A stretch of 20,330 nucleotides of DNA from NCBI GenBank assembly GCA_003133185.1, contig PKWF01000258.1, positions 8,402 through 28,731 of the forward strand. The letters are read 5' to 3'. Under the pieces are notes generated by a model. The model had not been told where the DNA came from. It did no database searches and saw only the letters and a list, made by a program, of their open reading frames with translations. Origin of the DNA: Vulcanimicrobiota bacterium. GTDB taxonomy: Bacteria; Vulcanimicrobiota; Vulcanimicrobiia; Vulcanimicrobiales; Vulcanimicrobiaceae. Both the position numbers and the translations under genes were made by a program. This document shows, piece after piece, positions 8,712 to 17,494 of this stretch. How positions within the stretch are numbered: position 1 is the first letter of the stretch; every line of letters starts with the position of its first letter.

Positions 8712-9505
8712 TGGGTGCGCGCCTCGTTGCCCTTATGATGGCCGGTGGCCTCACCGCCTGTGCCGCGAAGGCGGTTCCGTCAGCAACCGCGACCTTCACG
8801 CCGCGACAGCGTGCGCAAGTCGTGCAAATCCTGCGGGACGCAATGAAGAGAGACCCTAGCATCTTGCGCGACGCCATCGTCGAACTGCAATCCGACAACG
8901 ATCGACTCGAAGCGCAAGCCCAACACGCAGCAATCGCGAATCAGAACGCTCCCCTATTCGACTCGAGCGATCCATCTGCGGGTAACCCTCGCGGCAACGT
9001 GACGATCGTCGAGTTCTTCGATCCGCGCTGCCCGTACTGCCGCGAGTTGGAACCGACGCTTGAGAAGTTCGTATCGAAACACGGAAACATCCGGGTCGTC
9101 TACAAGGACTTTCCGATTCTCGGACCGGCGAGCGAACTGGGCTCGCGCGCGTTGCTCGCCGCACGGCTGCAGGGACGCTACGCAGCGCTGCGCCAGATCC
9201 TCATGGGCAGCGCATCGAGCGATTTTACCCAGGCCTCGATTCGCATCGCCGCCGAGAAAGCCGGCCTTGACTGGCCGAGCCTCGAGCGGGATATGAACTC
9301 GGCCGGCGTCCGCGGGAAGTTAGTGAAGAATAAGGCGTTGGCGCAGGCGCTCGGGATCGACGGCACGCCTACGTTCGTGATCGGCGAAAAGATCGTTGAA
9401 GGCGCCGATATCCCTACGATCGCCGCGGCAGTCGCAAACGCTCGGCACGATCGTTCGCGCGACCGGTCGAAGCCTACCGTAGCCTTGAGCACGAGCGCGC
9501 ACTGA
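8711..9505 (+). CDS. DsbA/ScsC-like thiol-disulfide oxidoreductase, predicted lipoprotein
   Basis: Predicted envelope thioredoxin-fold protein of 264 residues. The N terminus is a short signal peptide with lipobox LTAC (C17). Residues ~28-70 form a charged helical segment (PRQRAQVVQILRDAMKRDP) that resembles the N-terminal domain of ScsC-type proteins. The DsbA-type domain follows: VTIVEFFDPRCPYC with active-site C107-P-Y-C110, an inserted helical region, and the cis-proline loop GIDGTPTFVIG (P220). Such proteins form or reshuffle disulfides in exported proteins; no DsbB/DsbD partner gene lies nearby. The frame extends to a GTG at 8588, but ATG 8711 begins the signal peptide and overlaps an upstream TGA; no good Shine-Dalgarno precedes it. 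The next gene starts 2 bp after the stop. Confidence 0.88.
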   Translation: MGARLVALMMAGGLTACAAKAVPSATATFTPRQRAQVVQILRDAMKRDPSILRDAIVELQSDNDRLEAQAQHAAIANQNAPLFDSSDPSAGNPRGNVTIVEFFDPRCPYCRELEPTLEKFVSKHGNIRVVYKDFPILGPASELGSRALLAARLQGRYAALRQILMGSASSDFTQASIRIAAEKAGLDWPSLERDMNSAGVRGKLVKNKALAQALGIDGTPTFVIGEKIVEGADIPTIAAAVANARHDRSRDRSKPTVALSTSAH

Positions 9506-9507
9506 CG

Positions 9508-9798
9508 ATGAGCGTATATCGCGAAGAGCTGTTCGAAGCTGAACGGAGGGGGCTAGCGGCATTCGAGGCAATGGAGCGTTGGGTGAGCCAGCCGCCGGAC
9601 GCACGCGACGATACGCCCGGCGCCGTGCTGGAAGGCTACGCGCGGGACTTGCGCGAGAGCCGCGAACGATTGCGCGATCTGCTGGCCGATCATGGAAACC
9701 GCGACGACATCGTGGAGGCGCTTGCGAAGAGTGAACGATATCATCGCAGCCTTGGACTGTCGATTCGAGACAAACCGGAACCGATTGAACCGGAGTGA
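9508..9798 (+). CDS. Small charged helical protein of unknown function
   Basis: I do not recognise a family. The 96-residue product is rich in Glu, Arg and Asp, has no cysteine, signal peptide or membrane segment, and is probably almost wholly helical (for example AVLEGYARDLRESRERLRDLL), ending in a Pro/Glu tail. ATG 9508 lies 2 bp after the DsbA-like stop and the downstream lipoprotein begins 5 bp after its own stop, so it sits inside a tight three-gene operon and is probably translated by coupling. GGAG at 9792-9795, at its 3' end, is the ribosome-binding site of the next gene. The operon context suggests a real gene; the function is unknown. Confidence 0.7.
   Translation: MSVYREELFEAERRGLAAFEAMERWVSQPPDARDDTPGAVLEGYARDLRESRERLRDLLADHGNRDDIVEALAKSERYHRSLGLSIRDKPEPIEPE
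9792..9795 (+). promoter_or_regulatory. Ribosome-binding site for the propeller lipoprotein
   Basis: GGAG lies eight bases before ATG 9804 and inside the last codons of the preceding gene. It favours 9804 over the GTG at 9795 and the ATG at 9852. Confidence 0.6.
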
Positions 9799-9803
9799 AA
9801 AAA

Positions 9804-10838
9804 ATGATTGATTCGCATTGCGGGGCCAGCGTGCATAAGCTAAAAGACCGCATGAAGCCTTTCATTTGTGCGGCCGCAGTTGCCGGACTCTTCGTCCTCG
9901 GAGGTTGCGCCTCGAGCACTCAGGGAATCCCGGCGGCGCCGCTGGCCGGGCGCTCGTTGGTACCAAGCGACGCAGAAGCGCGATCGGGCAGTTGGTTGAC
10001 GCAGCTGGTCAACCTCGACTATTCTAATGGAACAATTTCGGTTTTTTCGATCAGTAAGGACCGAGCGCGACTAACGAAATCGTTCGCCCCCGGGCAGGGA
10101 GTGGCCCAAGGCGTTGCCATGGACGCTCAAGGCCGTATCTACACGACGATCACGGCAGCTAGCTCCGACGTTTGCGCCGCTTGCGTCGAAATTTTTACGG
10201 CCAGCGGCAAACTCGTGGAGAGTCTTCCCGCACCGATTTTATCGGGCGCCTCCGGGCAGCCTTCGCTGACCGACGTTTCAGTCGATGCGCATCGCAACGT
10301 TTACGTCAGCGATTACGGCCAACAAGCCGTTTACTTCTATCCGCATGCCAGCAAGACGCGTAAACCCACGGTCGTCGTGCAGAACTCCCAAAACGCGGCG
10401 TCGGTTCTTGCGACGCCCGATGGCGACACCGTCGTGGTCTCCGGCGGCTGCGGATTTGCCAGCGTGCGTCCGTATACGCGCGTTGGCCGGGGGAAATACA
10501 CCGCCGGCTCGTGCTTCGGCATCGGCACGATCGCACTCATAGGCGGTGCCATCGACGACCAGATCGACGTGATGACGCCGGTTGACGGCGTGCCTGCCCT
10601 GGTATCGGTGTCGTCGCCGAGCGGCGGAAGCAGCTTTCACACGCCGGGCCGCCTCGCATCGATCAGCGGCGTGGCTTTTAACAGCGACGCCTCCATTGCG
10701 TACGTCGCAAACGCCCGAAGAGAGTGCGTATACGCCTTCGGGCGTCCGGCAAAAGGCTGGCTGTCGGCCGCACAGCCGAAGCTGCTCGCGACCTACAGGG
10801 GCTTCAAGAACCTCGATATCATCGCCGTAGCACCGTGA
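9804..10838 (+). CDS. Lipoprotein with NHL/SMP-30-like beta-propeller features
   Basis: Predicted exported lipoprotein of 344 residues. Start choice: ATG 9804 has GGAG (9792-9795) eight bases upstream; ATG 9852 (MKPFICAAAV) would give a more usual short n-region. Either start leads to lipobox LGGC followed by ASST. The mature part shows repeated blade-like segments such as VAMDAQGRIYTTI, VSVDAHRNVYVSDYG, VLATPDGDTVVVSGG and VAFNSDASIAYVANA, typical of NHL or YncE-like propellers, plus two cysteine-rich spots (VCAACVEIF and GGCGF) that could form disulfides. The role is unknown; such proteins usually bind ligands or act as scaffolds. It is the last gene of the DsbA operon, which fits a protein needing disulfides. 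It converges on the PUA-like gene with 24 bp between stops and no clear terminator. Confidence 0.8.
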   Translation: MIDSHCGASVHKLKDRMKPFICAAAVAGLFVLGGCASSTQGIPAAPLAGRSLVPSDAEARSGSWLTQLVNLDYSNGTISVFSISKDRARLTKSFAPGQGVAQGVAMDAQGRIYTTITAASSDVCAACVEIFTASGKLVESLPAPILSGASGQPSLTDVSVDAHRNVYVSDYGQQAVYFYPHASKTRKPTVVVQNSQNAASVLATPDGDTVVVSGGCGFASVRPYTRVGRGKYTAGSCFGIGTIALIGGAIDDQIDVMTPVDGVPALVSVSSPSGGSSFHTPGRLASISGVAFNSDASIAYVANARRECVYAFGRPAKGWLSAAQPKLLATYRGFKNLDIIAVAP

Positions 10839-10862
10839 GGCGGTTGAGGCGCGTCGCTCGCG

Positions 10863-11273
10863 TTAGAAGAACTTGCTGAGGAACTTCGCCGCTCCATCCG
10901 AGATGCCGACGATCTTGTTCGTTGCCTGACGATAGAATTTGAAGTTGAGCTCGGTCTCCGGCCGACCGTCATTCCAATCCGTGAACTCTTTGAGTTCGCT
11001 GCGCCCCAGCCGCCGCTTCGCCGGCATGGTACACCTGATGGTGAGGCTCACTCGCGGCGTTTGCCGGGCAATGCCGCTCTTCTTCGCGATCGCTTCGGCG
11101 GAGGTGACGATGCCGCGCGCGATTAGGCCTTGGCCGCCTTCGTTCTCGCTTGAGAACACGAAAACCGTATCGCCTTTGGCGATTGTTTTGCCCCCATACA
11201 TCGTCTTTTGTGCCGAGAACGCCAACGTTTTCGGCCGCGGATTGCAAACTTCTGCCTTGATCGCGAACGCCAT
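10863..11273 (-). CDS. Conserved-looking small protein with possible PUA/EVE-like fold
   Basis: The 136-residue cytoplasmic product has no signal peptide. GGKTIAKGDTVFVFSSENEGGQGLIARGIVTSAEAI has the strand-turn-strand pattern, with a GD turn before a hydrophobic strand, seen in PUA/EVE/ASCH-type nucleic-acid-binding domains. The second half is basic (MPAKRRLGRSELKEF) and the end reads FYRQATNKIVGISDGAAKFL. Assignment to a PUA-like fold is inference from pattern; no defined family is recognised. The start is well supported: AAGGAG (11278-11283 on the minus strand) lies four bases from ATG at 11273. It converges with the propeller lipoprotein and diverges from the small Sm-like gene 146 bp away. 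Confidence 0.75.
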   Translation of the reverse strand: MAFAIKAEVCNPRPKTLAFSAQKTMYGGKTIAKGDTVFVFSSENEGGQGLIARGIVTSAEAIAKKSGIARQTPRVSLTIRCTMPAKRRLGRSELKEFTDWNDGRPETELNFKFYRQATNKIVGISDGAAKFLSKFF

Positions 11274-11419
11274 ACCTCTCCTTCGAGAATGTTACGAAGA
11301 TCGATATCCATCGGCCGGATGATCCAAATGGATGCTTCGCAGCGCGATTCTGCCCTGAAGGATCGTCCATTCGGAGGATGTCGTGGCGCGGGCCGCGCGC
11401 GTAGTATGGAGCCGTGTTT

Positions 11420-11614
11420 ATGCCCGATATTGTTCCACACCTTGGCCGGTACTGCGAGGTAGCCACTCGAAACGGCCGCCTCTTCGGCGAGCTAATCCGT
11501 CTGTCAGCCGTGTCGTTCCTGGTCCGCTCGAGGTGGCCGTCCATTGCGGGCCCGCAAACGGTCGAAGCGTCTGAGATCACGGAGATCATCGACCTGCCGG
11601 ATCCTCACCACTAA
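11420..11614 (+). CDS. Small Sm/SH3-like protein of unknown function
   Basis: The 64-residue product begins MPDIVPHLGRYCEVATRNG and contains GRLFGELIRLSAVSFLV and TVEASEITEIIDL. Alternating polar and hydrophobic strands with a glycine turn (RNGRLFGEL) recall small beta-barrels of the Sm/Hfq or SH3 type, where the strands are G-x-V-E-V, G-x-L and D-S-F-x-V. This is pattern-based inference, not a family match. ATG 11420 has GGAG (11408-11411) eight bases upstream; a GTG at 11414 is an alternative start. It is divergent from the PUA-like gene, with 146 bp between starts, and 97 bp separate it from TamB. Confidence 0.55.
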   Translation: MPDIVPHLGRYCEVATRNGRLFGELIRLSAVSFLVRSRWPSIAGPQTVEASEITEIIDLPDPHH

Positions 11615-11654
11615 CGCTCAGTCAATTCTAAGTTTTTCGCGCGCCCGTCGTGCC

Positions 11655-11678
11655 GGAAAGTCGTGCGTCGCGCTTTCC
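11655..11678. repeat. Inverted repeat upstream of TamB
   Basis: GGAAAG (11655-11660) and CTTTCC (11673-11678) form a 6-bp inverted repeat with a 12-base spacer. It overlaps the expected -35 area of the TATGAT box at 11695-11700. It could be an operator or a weak hairpin; no T-run follows. Confidence 0.25.
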
Positions 11679-11694
11679 CATCGTTATCCTGGGG

Positions 11695-11700
11695 TATGAT
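11695..11700 (+). promoter_or_regulatory. Possible -10 box for the TamB operon
   Basis: TATGAT matches TATAAT at five of six positions and lies 11 bases before ATG 11712, which would leave a very short leader. No convincing -35 is seen at 16-18 bp spacing, so this is tentative. Confidence 0.25.
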
Positions 11701-11711
11701 AGAGACTGTCG

Positions 11712-14700
11712 ATGAAAATTGGAAGGCTTCGCGGTTATATTGGGTCGGTAGTCGTGCTTCTCGCGATCGTTGCGCTCGCGCTCTGGCAATGGAAGGCGTT
11801 GGCGCGCTTTGCCATCGCGGCGACCGCGGCGTCAATTGCGCACGTTCGGCTCTCGCTAGATCCCATAACGCTGACGCTCGATCGCGCCGTCTTCGAAAAT
11901 GTCCGCGTCACGTCGGTGCGCGGCGAACCAATCGCGCGAATCGATCGCATCGCTCTTACGTATGATTTACGCGATCTGTTGCCCGGGGGCACGCGCCTTT
12001 TCGGGCTGAAAAGTGTCGAAGCTAATTCGCTACACGTGACGATCGTGCGCCACGCCGACGGTAGCTACAACGTTCCAAGCCTTCGGCCGCCGGCGAACAA
12101 CGGCGGCAAGCAAATACCGCTAGTCCTCCGAGCGAGTGTGCTCGATGGGTCGATCGATATCAGCAATGAGAGTCCGAATGCGGCTGCGGACAAGAGGCAT
12201 CTCTACGTCGAAAACCTCCAAGTCGACGCCGCTATTTCGTCCGCCGCCCGTTCGTTCTATACCGTAGCGCTGAAATACGGCGAACGGCCCGGCGATCTCT
12301 ATCCGGTACGCGGTCGCGGCGACATCAACGCGCCCGCCGGATATATCGATCAGCGGTGGACGGCTCCCGCGCTTCCGATCGCCGCGGCGGTCGATTTCGT
12401 CGTCAACTCGCCGTCCCTTCGGCTCGATCGGGGAATGCTCCGCAACGTCGACGCCCGCTACTTCGCGCTGACCGATCCGAGCGGCACGCTGTCGCCGCAT
12501 CTCACCGGAAGCGCGACGTTGGCCGGCGGACGTCTTGCGATTGCGGGCCTCGCCCAGCCGGTGGAAGATCTGCGCGGCCCGGTCGACGTCTACGATGACG
12601 GACTGCTGACGCCGGGACTTCTTGCCAGCGTGGCCGGGTCATCTGCACAGGTGAGCGGCGGAGTCTACGACCTGCGCAATCCGCATCTGCGCATCGCGGT
12701 TCGCGGTACCGGCGACCTCGCGAGCTTGCGCTTCGCATTCAAAGCCGCGCGGGAGCTTCCGATGCACGGTTTGCTGCGGTTCGGGCTGCTCGTCGAAGGC
12801 GTTGCAACGCAACCGCTGACGTGGATCGACTTGCGCGCCCCGGCCCTTACCTATGCCGCCGTCGCGCTCGAGCGCATGAGCGGCCTCGTCGCGCTCGACG
12901 GGCAGCGAGCCGACGTGATCGATCTCTCCGCGCGCTATCGGGACAGCGATCTTGGCGCGAGCGGGCGCGTGGAACTGCAGAAGAAGCGCGACGCGATCGA
13001 GATGCTGCTTGGCGCGCATACCTCGACCGTCGCGCTGCCTTACCTGGACACGGTGCTGCCGGAGATGCGGATCGACGGCATCGCGCTCGCTACCGCCGAC
13101 GATCCCAAAGCGATCGCGCTGCGCGGCATCCTTTCGGGCGCCGGGCCCGGAGAGGCGCTCGACGCGCTCTTCAACGTCGATAGCCGCGGCTACGGCTCTA
13201 TCGGACCGCTGCACGTGAGCCGAAACCAGGGGTCGCTCTATGCGCGCATTGCGCTGGATCGGCCGCACGGGCTCGCCATCGGTCTTGCTCGCGTGCGCAA
13301 CCTTTCGCTCCCCGCCGCCAAAGCCACGTTGAACGCGACGCTCTTTGGCGGCCAAGCAAACGCGGCAATCGGCGTCAACGGCGTGGCACGCGTCGAATCT
13401 GCATGGGGAACTGCATCCGCGCAAGCGCGCGTGGTGTCGAAAGGCGGCGCGCTCGAAGGCGGGCTCTTCGGGCGTTTGGGGCAGGAGGCGGGCTTCGGCG
13501 CGAGCGTTGCGGGATCGCCGAATTCGCCGCGCATCGCTGGGACCGTCGTCGTCGCCGGCGGTCGCTATCGGAGTTTCGAAGTCAACGGTAACGCCGGTTT
13601 CGCCTTCGCCGGCGGCACGCTGCGCGTTAGCGATGCCGCCGTTGCGTTGGGCCCGCTCTTCATCGGAGCGTCGGGAACCGTGCGCAATCTCTTAAACCAG
13701 GGCACCTTTGCGCCCCACTACGATCTTACCACCGAGTTGCACTCCTCGGACGTGAGCGCACTGCTTGCCGCCGTGCAGCCAAAAGCAGCGCCGTTCGTTC
13801 AAGGCAGCGTCGACGCAAGCCTCGCCGTCCACGGCAACGGCATTCGCCCGGCATTCGCCGGCACCTTGAGCGCTCCGGAAGGTGCCGTCAACGGTCTGTC
13901 GTTTCGAGATTTCTACGGCGGTATCCGCGGCGACACTTCGGCGCTCTCGTTAACGGGGGGGCGCGTGACCGTCGGTTCCACGAACGTGGCATTGAGCGGT
14001 CGGGCGACGACCCGCCTCGACGCGAACGTCGACGTCCGAGCGCCGCAGGCCGACCTCGCCGATTTCAACGATCTCTTCGACCGAGGCGATACCTTCGCGG
14101 GAACCGGGCATCTCGGGCTCTCCGCAACGACGCGCGGAATGCAAATCGTCTCGAGCAATGGCGATGCGTCTTTTGCGGGCGCGCGTTTCCGCCAGATCGC
14201 ATTCGGCAACGTCGCGGCCAACTGGCGGCGCCGCGGCGACTCGATCACGACGACGTTGAGTTTCGTCGGGCCTGCCGGAAGCGCGCGCGCCTCCGGGAAC
14301 GTAGCGCCGGCAGCGAAGGCGATCGATATGCGCGTAACCGCGAGCGAGATCGATCTCGGCACTTGGCTACCGATGCTCGGTTACAGCGTGCCGGTAACGG
14401 GGCGCCTCAACGCGCAGACGAGCATCTCGGGACGCTATCCCGACGTCACGATGAGCCTGCGCGCCGCCGTCTCCGGCGGCACCGTGGGGCGTTTGCCGGT
14501 CGAGCGATTCGAAGTGAGCGCGTCGGCCGCACACGGTCGCGGAACGATTGCGTCCGCCACCCTGGAGCTGCCGTCGCTGCGGACGGTGGCGTCGGGCACG
14601 TTCGGCTTGCGCGAAACCGATGCGCTCGCGCTTGCCGCACACTCCACCAGCCCGAATATCGGCTCGTTTCTCAACGAAGCCTTCGGTAAAGACCTCGAGC

Positions 14701-16337
14701 TGAGCGGAACGCTCGATTCGATCTTGCGGGTGAGCGGTACGCTCGCGCACCCGCAACTGCAAGATATGCTGACGCTGCAATCGCTGCAGCGCGGCAACCT
14801 GGCGATCCCGCGCGTCTACGGTGAAATCGACGCAAGCCGGCGCTTCGTTATGGTGCACAACGGCGAACTCGACTTTGCGCGCGGCAAAGCGCTCCTCGCC
14901 GCGCAAGTCCCGCTTCTTCTCAGTGCTTCCCGGCTCGCCGTCGGCAGGGGTCCGATCGAGGCATCGCTGACCGCCGATGGCGTCGAGCTCTCGAACTTCC
15001 TTCCGCTGCTTCCAAAGGGGACGCAGATAGCCGGCCGCATCGACGGCGCCGCCGCTGCCGGCGGTACGTTCGATGCACCGCAGATCGACGGTTCCTTCGC
15101 GCTGCGCGACGGCACGTTTGTCGGGCCGATGGAGAAGTCGCCGATCACCGGCATCGGCGGCGAACTGACTCTGCGCGAAAACCGCGCGACGCTCCAAGCG
15201 CGCGCAACGGTCGGCGGTGGCTCACTCACGGCGCAAGGCGTGGCGGCGCTCGCGAACTTCCGAGAACCCGCCAGCTCGACTTTTAACCTCCAGGCTCGTG
15301 CGGCAAACGCGCGCCTCGACATACCCGATTATTTTGCGGGTGAGCTCAATGCCAGCGTCGCCGTCGAACGCGGTAGCGCCGCCACGCCGCTGGTGAGCGG
15401 CGAGGTGTCCGTCGCAAACGCGCGCATCCCGCTCAATACCTTCGTCAACCAAAAACGCAGCACGAACGAACGTCCGGCTTTGCCGAATCTCGCCTTTGAA
15501 AGCTTGCGGATTACGGCGGGAAACAACGTTCGCATTCAGAGTGCGAACGTCGATATCGGCGCGACCGGAGAGGCGACGCTGGGCGGAACGCTCGACGCGC
15601 CGGCGCTGGCGGGCAGCTTCAGCTCGACCGGTGGGTCGCTGAACTTCTATCGCAGCTTCAATCTCGAGAGCGGAACGGTGACTTTCGAGCCCTCCAGCGG
15701 GTTCGTCCCGGACGTGGACGCGGTTGCGACGACCTTCGTTTCGAATCCGGCAACCGCGATTCGTCTGCACGTAACCGGTCCCGCCACGAGTATGAATCTC
15801 GCGCTCGCCTCGGATCCGTCGTATAGCCGCGAGCAGATCCTCGGGCTGCTCGTCGGCGCGCAGCAGTTCGGCGCCGTTCGGGGAGTGAACTCCGCCGGAG
15901 GTCAGGGGTTTTCGGCGGGCTCGGCCGCGACGCAATACGCGCTCGGTCAAGTCAATACGCTCTTTACGCGCAACCTGTTGCAGCCGCTCTCGGCTTCGCT
16001 TGCGAGTTCGTTGGGCTTTACGAACGTGCAAATCACGAGCGACCTTCAAACCGGACTGGGTATCAACGCCGTCAAAGCGTTCGGAAAAAACGTGAACGCC
16101 ATCTTTGCGCAAACCTTTGGGTACCCGAGTACGCAAAGCGTGACCCTCGAGGTCAATCCAAGCGTCGGCACCGGCTTGCGCGGGACTTGGTACACGACGA
16201 GCGGCCCCACGCTCTTCGTCTTACAACAGCCGCAACTCGTCGGAACGGGCGTGCTGAATCTCAACCCGATGACGCAGCTCCCGCCGCCGACCGGCACGAA
16301 CGGCGTTAGCTTTTCATTCCTGAGAAAGTTTCCGTGA
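11712..16337 (+). CDS. tamB: TamB-like translocation and assembly module protein
   Basis: Predicted 1541-residue protein anchored in the inner membrane by one N-terminal segment (VVVLLAIVALALW, about residues 13-25) and reaching through the periplasm. The N-terminal part has AsmA/TamB-like features (LTLDRAVFENVRV, DGSYNVPSL). The long middle is repetitive beta-helix-like sequence with many G-x-hydrophobic strands. The C-terminal TamB domain (about 1225-1541) has GSLNFYRSFNLESGTVTFEP, DVDAVATTFV and YSREQILGLLVG, and ends near SFSFLRKF, an aromatic-rich end as in other TamB proteins. Known of the family: TamB supports outer-membrane protein assembly and phospholipid transport to the outer membrane. 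The Shine-Dalgarno before ATG 11712 is weak (GAGA). The stop overlaps the start of the Skp-like gene (GTGA), implying coupled translation. No TamA/BamA gene is in the window. Confidence 0.9.
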   Translation: MKIGRLRGYIGSVVVLLAIVALALWQWKALARFAIAATAASIAHVRLSLDPITLTLDRAVFENVRVTSVRGEPIARIDRIALTYDLRDLLPGGTRLFGLKSVEANSLHVTIVRHADGSYNVPSLRPPANNGGKQIPLVLRASVLDGSIDISNESPNAAADKRHLYVENLQVDAAISSAARSFYTVALKYGERPGDLYPVRGRGDINAPAGYIDQRWTAPALPIAAAVDFVVNSPSLRLDRGMLRNVDARYFALTDPSGTLSPHLTGSATLAGGRLAIAGLAQPVEDLRGPVDVYDDGLLTPGLLASVAGSSAQVSGGVYDLRNPHLRIAVRGTGDLASLRFAFKAARELPMHGLLRFGLLVEGVATQPLTWIDLRAPALTYAAVALERMSGLVALDGQRADVIDLSARYRDSDLGASGRVELQKKRDAIEMLLGAHTSTVALPYLDTVLPEMRIDGIALATADDPKAIALRGILSGAGPGEALDALFNVDSRGYGSIGPLHVSRNQGSLYARIALDRPHGLAIGLARVRNLSLPAAKATLNATLFGGQANAAIGVNGVARVESAWGTASAQARVVSKGGALEGGLFGRLGQEAGFGASVAGSPNSPRIAGTVVVAGGRYRSFEVNGNAGFAFAGGTLRVSDAAVALGPLFIGASGTVRNLLNQGTFAPHYDLTTELHSSDVSALLAAVQPKAAPFVQGSVDASLAVHGNGIRPAFAGTLSAPEGAVNGLSFRDFYGGIRGDTSALSLTGGRVTVGSTNVALSGRATTRLDANVDVRAPQADLADFNDLFDRGDTFAGTGHLGLSATTRGMQIVSSNGDASFAGARFRQIAFGNVAANWRRRGDSITTTLSFVGPAGSARASGNVAPAAKAIDMRVTASEIDLGTWLPMLGYSVPVTGRLNAQTSISGRYPDVTMSLRAAVSGGTVGRLPVERFEVSASAAHGRGTIASATLELPSLRTVASGTFGLRETDALALAAHSTSPNIGSFLNEAFGKDLELSGTLDSILRVSGTLAHPQLQDMLTLQSLQRGNLAIPRVYGEIDASRRFVMVHNGELDFARGKALLAAQVPLLLSASRLAVGRGPIEASLTADGVELSNFLPLLPKGTQIAGRIDGAAAAGGTFDAPQIDGSFALRDGTFVGPMEKSPITGIGGELTLRENRATLQARATVGGGSLTAQGVAALANFREPASSTFNLQARAANARLDIPDYFAGELNASVAVERGSAATPLVSGEVSVANARIPLNTFVNQKRSTNERPALPNLAFESLRITAGNNVRIQSANVDIGATGEATLGGTLDAPALAGSFSSTGGSLNFYRSFNLESGTVTFEPSSGFVPDVDAVATTFVSNPATAIRLHVTGPATSMNLALASDPSYSREQILGLLVGAQQFGAVRGVNSAGGQGFSAGSAATQYALGQVNTLFTRNLLQPLSASLASSLGFTNVQITSDLQTGLGINAVKAFGKNVNAIFAQTFGYPSTQSVTLEVNPSVGTGLRGTWYTTSGPTLFVLQQPQLVGTGVLNLNPMTQLPPPTGTNGVSFSFLRKFP

Positions 16338-17494
16338 CGCGCAGGGCGCAACGTTCTTCCGCGTGGCTTCTCCTTGCGGTACTGCTGACCGGCGGCGCGC
16401 CCGGCAGTGCGTCGATCGGCTTCGCCGACCTTCCGCAACTGATTGCCGCCCATCCATTGCACGGCGTACTCGCAGCGTACGATCGTGAGATCGCCGCTTT
16501 GCGCAGTACGCAAACCGTGCCCGGTCTGAACGACCCCGCTGGCCGGGCGCGAAGCGCGGCCGCGTCACTGCGCAATCGCTCCGGCGCCGCTCGATTGCGC
16601 GCGCAAGCAATCGCCGCCCGAGATACGCGGCCAGATTGGCTGCAAGAGAATGCGGCGCTCTCAACGATCGTCGCTTTGCGCGGCGGGAGCCAGCGCGCGT
16701 CCTTGCGCTATAGCGACGAGCTCAATCGGGAAGTCACCGCCAGCCTAAGTGCATTCGAGCGCGCCACGGCCCAGCGGATCGACCGAGCGTTACGAGCTCG
16801 CCGTCAGCAGCTGCGTGAGAAGGAGCTGATGCTTGCGTATGATCTGGCGCGAGGGGATGCGCCGCAACGCCTCCTTCTCCGCCTCAAGCTCAGCGAGCTT
16901 CATCTTAACGCTGCGACGCGCAAAGCGTTGGAATCACAACTCGCCGCCCTTAATGCGCGCGAAGGGGATGCGCTCGCCGCTGCGCGGCGCTGGGATGCAG
17001 TCGTTCTCGGGGGCTATCGGCATCAGTTGCAGGAAGAGGGCGCGACCGCGAATGCGCAGATGGCGTCGCAACTTCGTGCCAAGGGCGACGCGAACGATGC
17101 GATACGCTTGCGCGCGCTCCAAGCCGAATCGAACGCGGCCGCAGCCCTCCCGGACGTTCCGTCGCAACTCGCGCTCTTTCGCTCCAGCTATCGCTCCGCG
17201 GGCGACGCGCAGGCGATTTCCGACGGCTTCGGCGCTGCGGGCGTCGACCTATCGCGTCGTTTCGGCCAGCTTAGCGACGTCGACGAGCGGTCGCACGCGG
17301 CGACTACCGCGCAGATCCAAAGGCTGACGGTCGATCGCAGGAAGCTCTATCGCTCAATCGTGGCACAGATCGAGCGGATTGCAGATCGGCTCGCCCGCAC
17401 GCGCCACCTAACGAAGATCCTGGTTGCCAACTCGCGGCCGAAAGGAAGTATCGATCTCACGGACGCGATCCAAGCCGCGTTCACGCCCTTCTAA
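16334..17494 (+). CDS. Extended OmpH/Skp-like periplasmic protein coupled to TamB
   Basis: The 386-residue product starts with a Sec signal peptide (RRAQRSSAWLLLAVLLTGG, cleavage near residue 26). The mature N terminus IGFADLPQLIAAHPL matches the first strand of OmpH/Skp chaperones. The C terminus ILVANSRPKGSIDLTDAIQ matches their closing strand and the D-[IL]-T turn. In between are about 330 mostly helical, Arg/Ala/Gln-rich residues, much longer than in Skp (about 160 residues in all). A central strand-like piece (RLLLRLKLSELHL) may mark a second OmpH-like unit. Skp holds unfolded outer-membrane proteins in the periplasm; a similar role beside TamB is inferred. The GTG start overlaps the TamB TGA by four bases. 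The assignment to the OmpH family is fairly good; the double-unit idea is speculative. Confidence 0.72.
   Translation: MTRRAQRSSAWLLLAVLLTGGAPGSASIGFADLPQLIAAHPLHGVLAAYDREIAALRSTQTVPGLNDPAGRARSAAASLRNRSGAARLRAQAIAARDTRPDWLQENAALSTIVALRGGSQRASLRYSDELNREVTASLSAFERATAQRIDRALRARRQQLREKELMLAYDLARGDAPQRLLLRLKLSELHLNAATRKALESQLAALNAREGDALAAARRWDAVVLGGYRHQLQEEGATANAQMASQLRAKGDANDAIRLRALQAESNAAAALPDVPSQLALFRSSYRSAGDAQAISDGFGAAGVDLSRRFGQLSDVDERSHAATTAQIQRLTVDRRKLYRSIVAQIERIADRLARTRHLTKILVANSRPKGSIDLTDAIQAAFTPF

Noticed and set aside
10839..10862. Terminator between the convergent lipoprotein and PUA-like genes
   Set aside because: No stable stem followed by a T-run is visible in these 24 bases.
12639..16136. 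Several long minus-strand frames (up to 304 codons) within TamB
   Set aside because: High-GC codon bias produces open antisense frames; all lie inside the continuous TamB frame and look non-protein-like.
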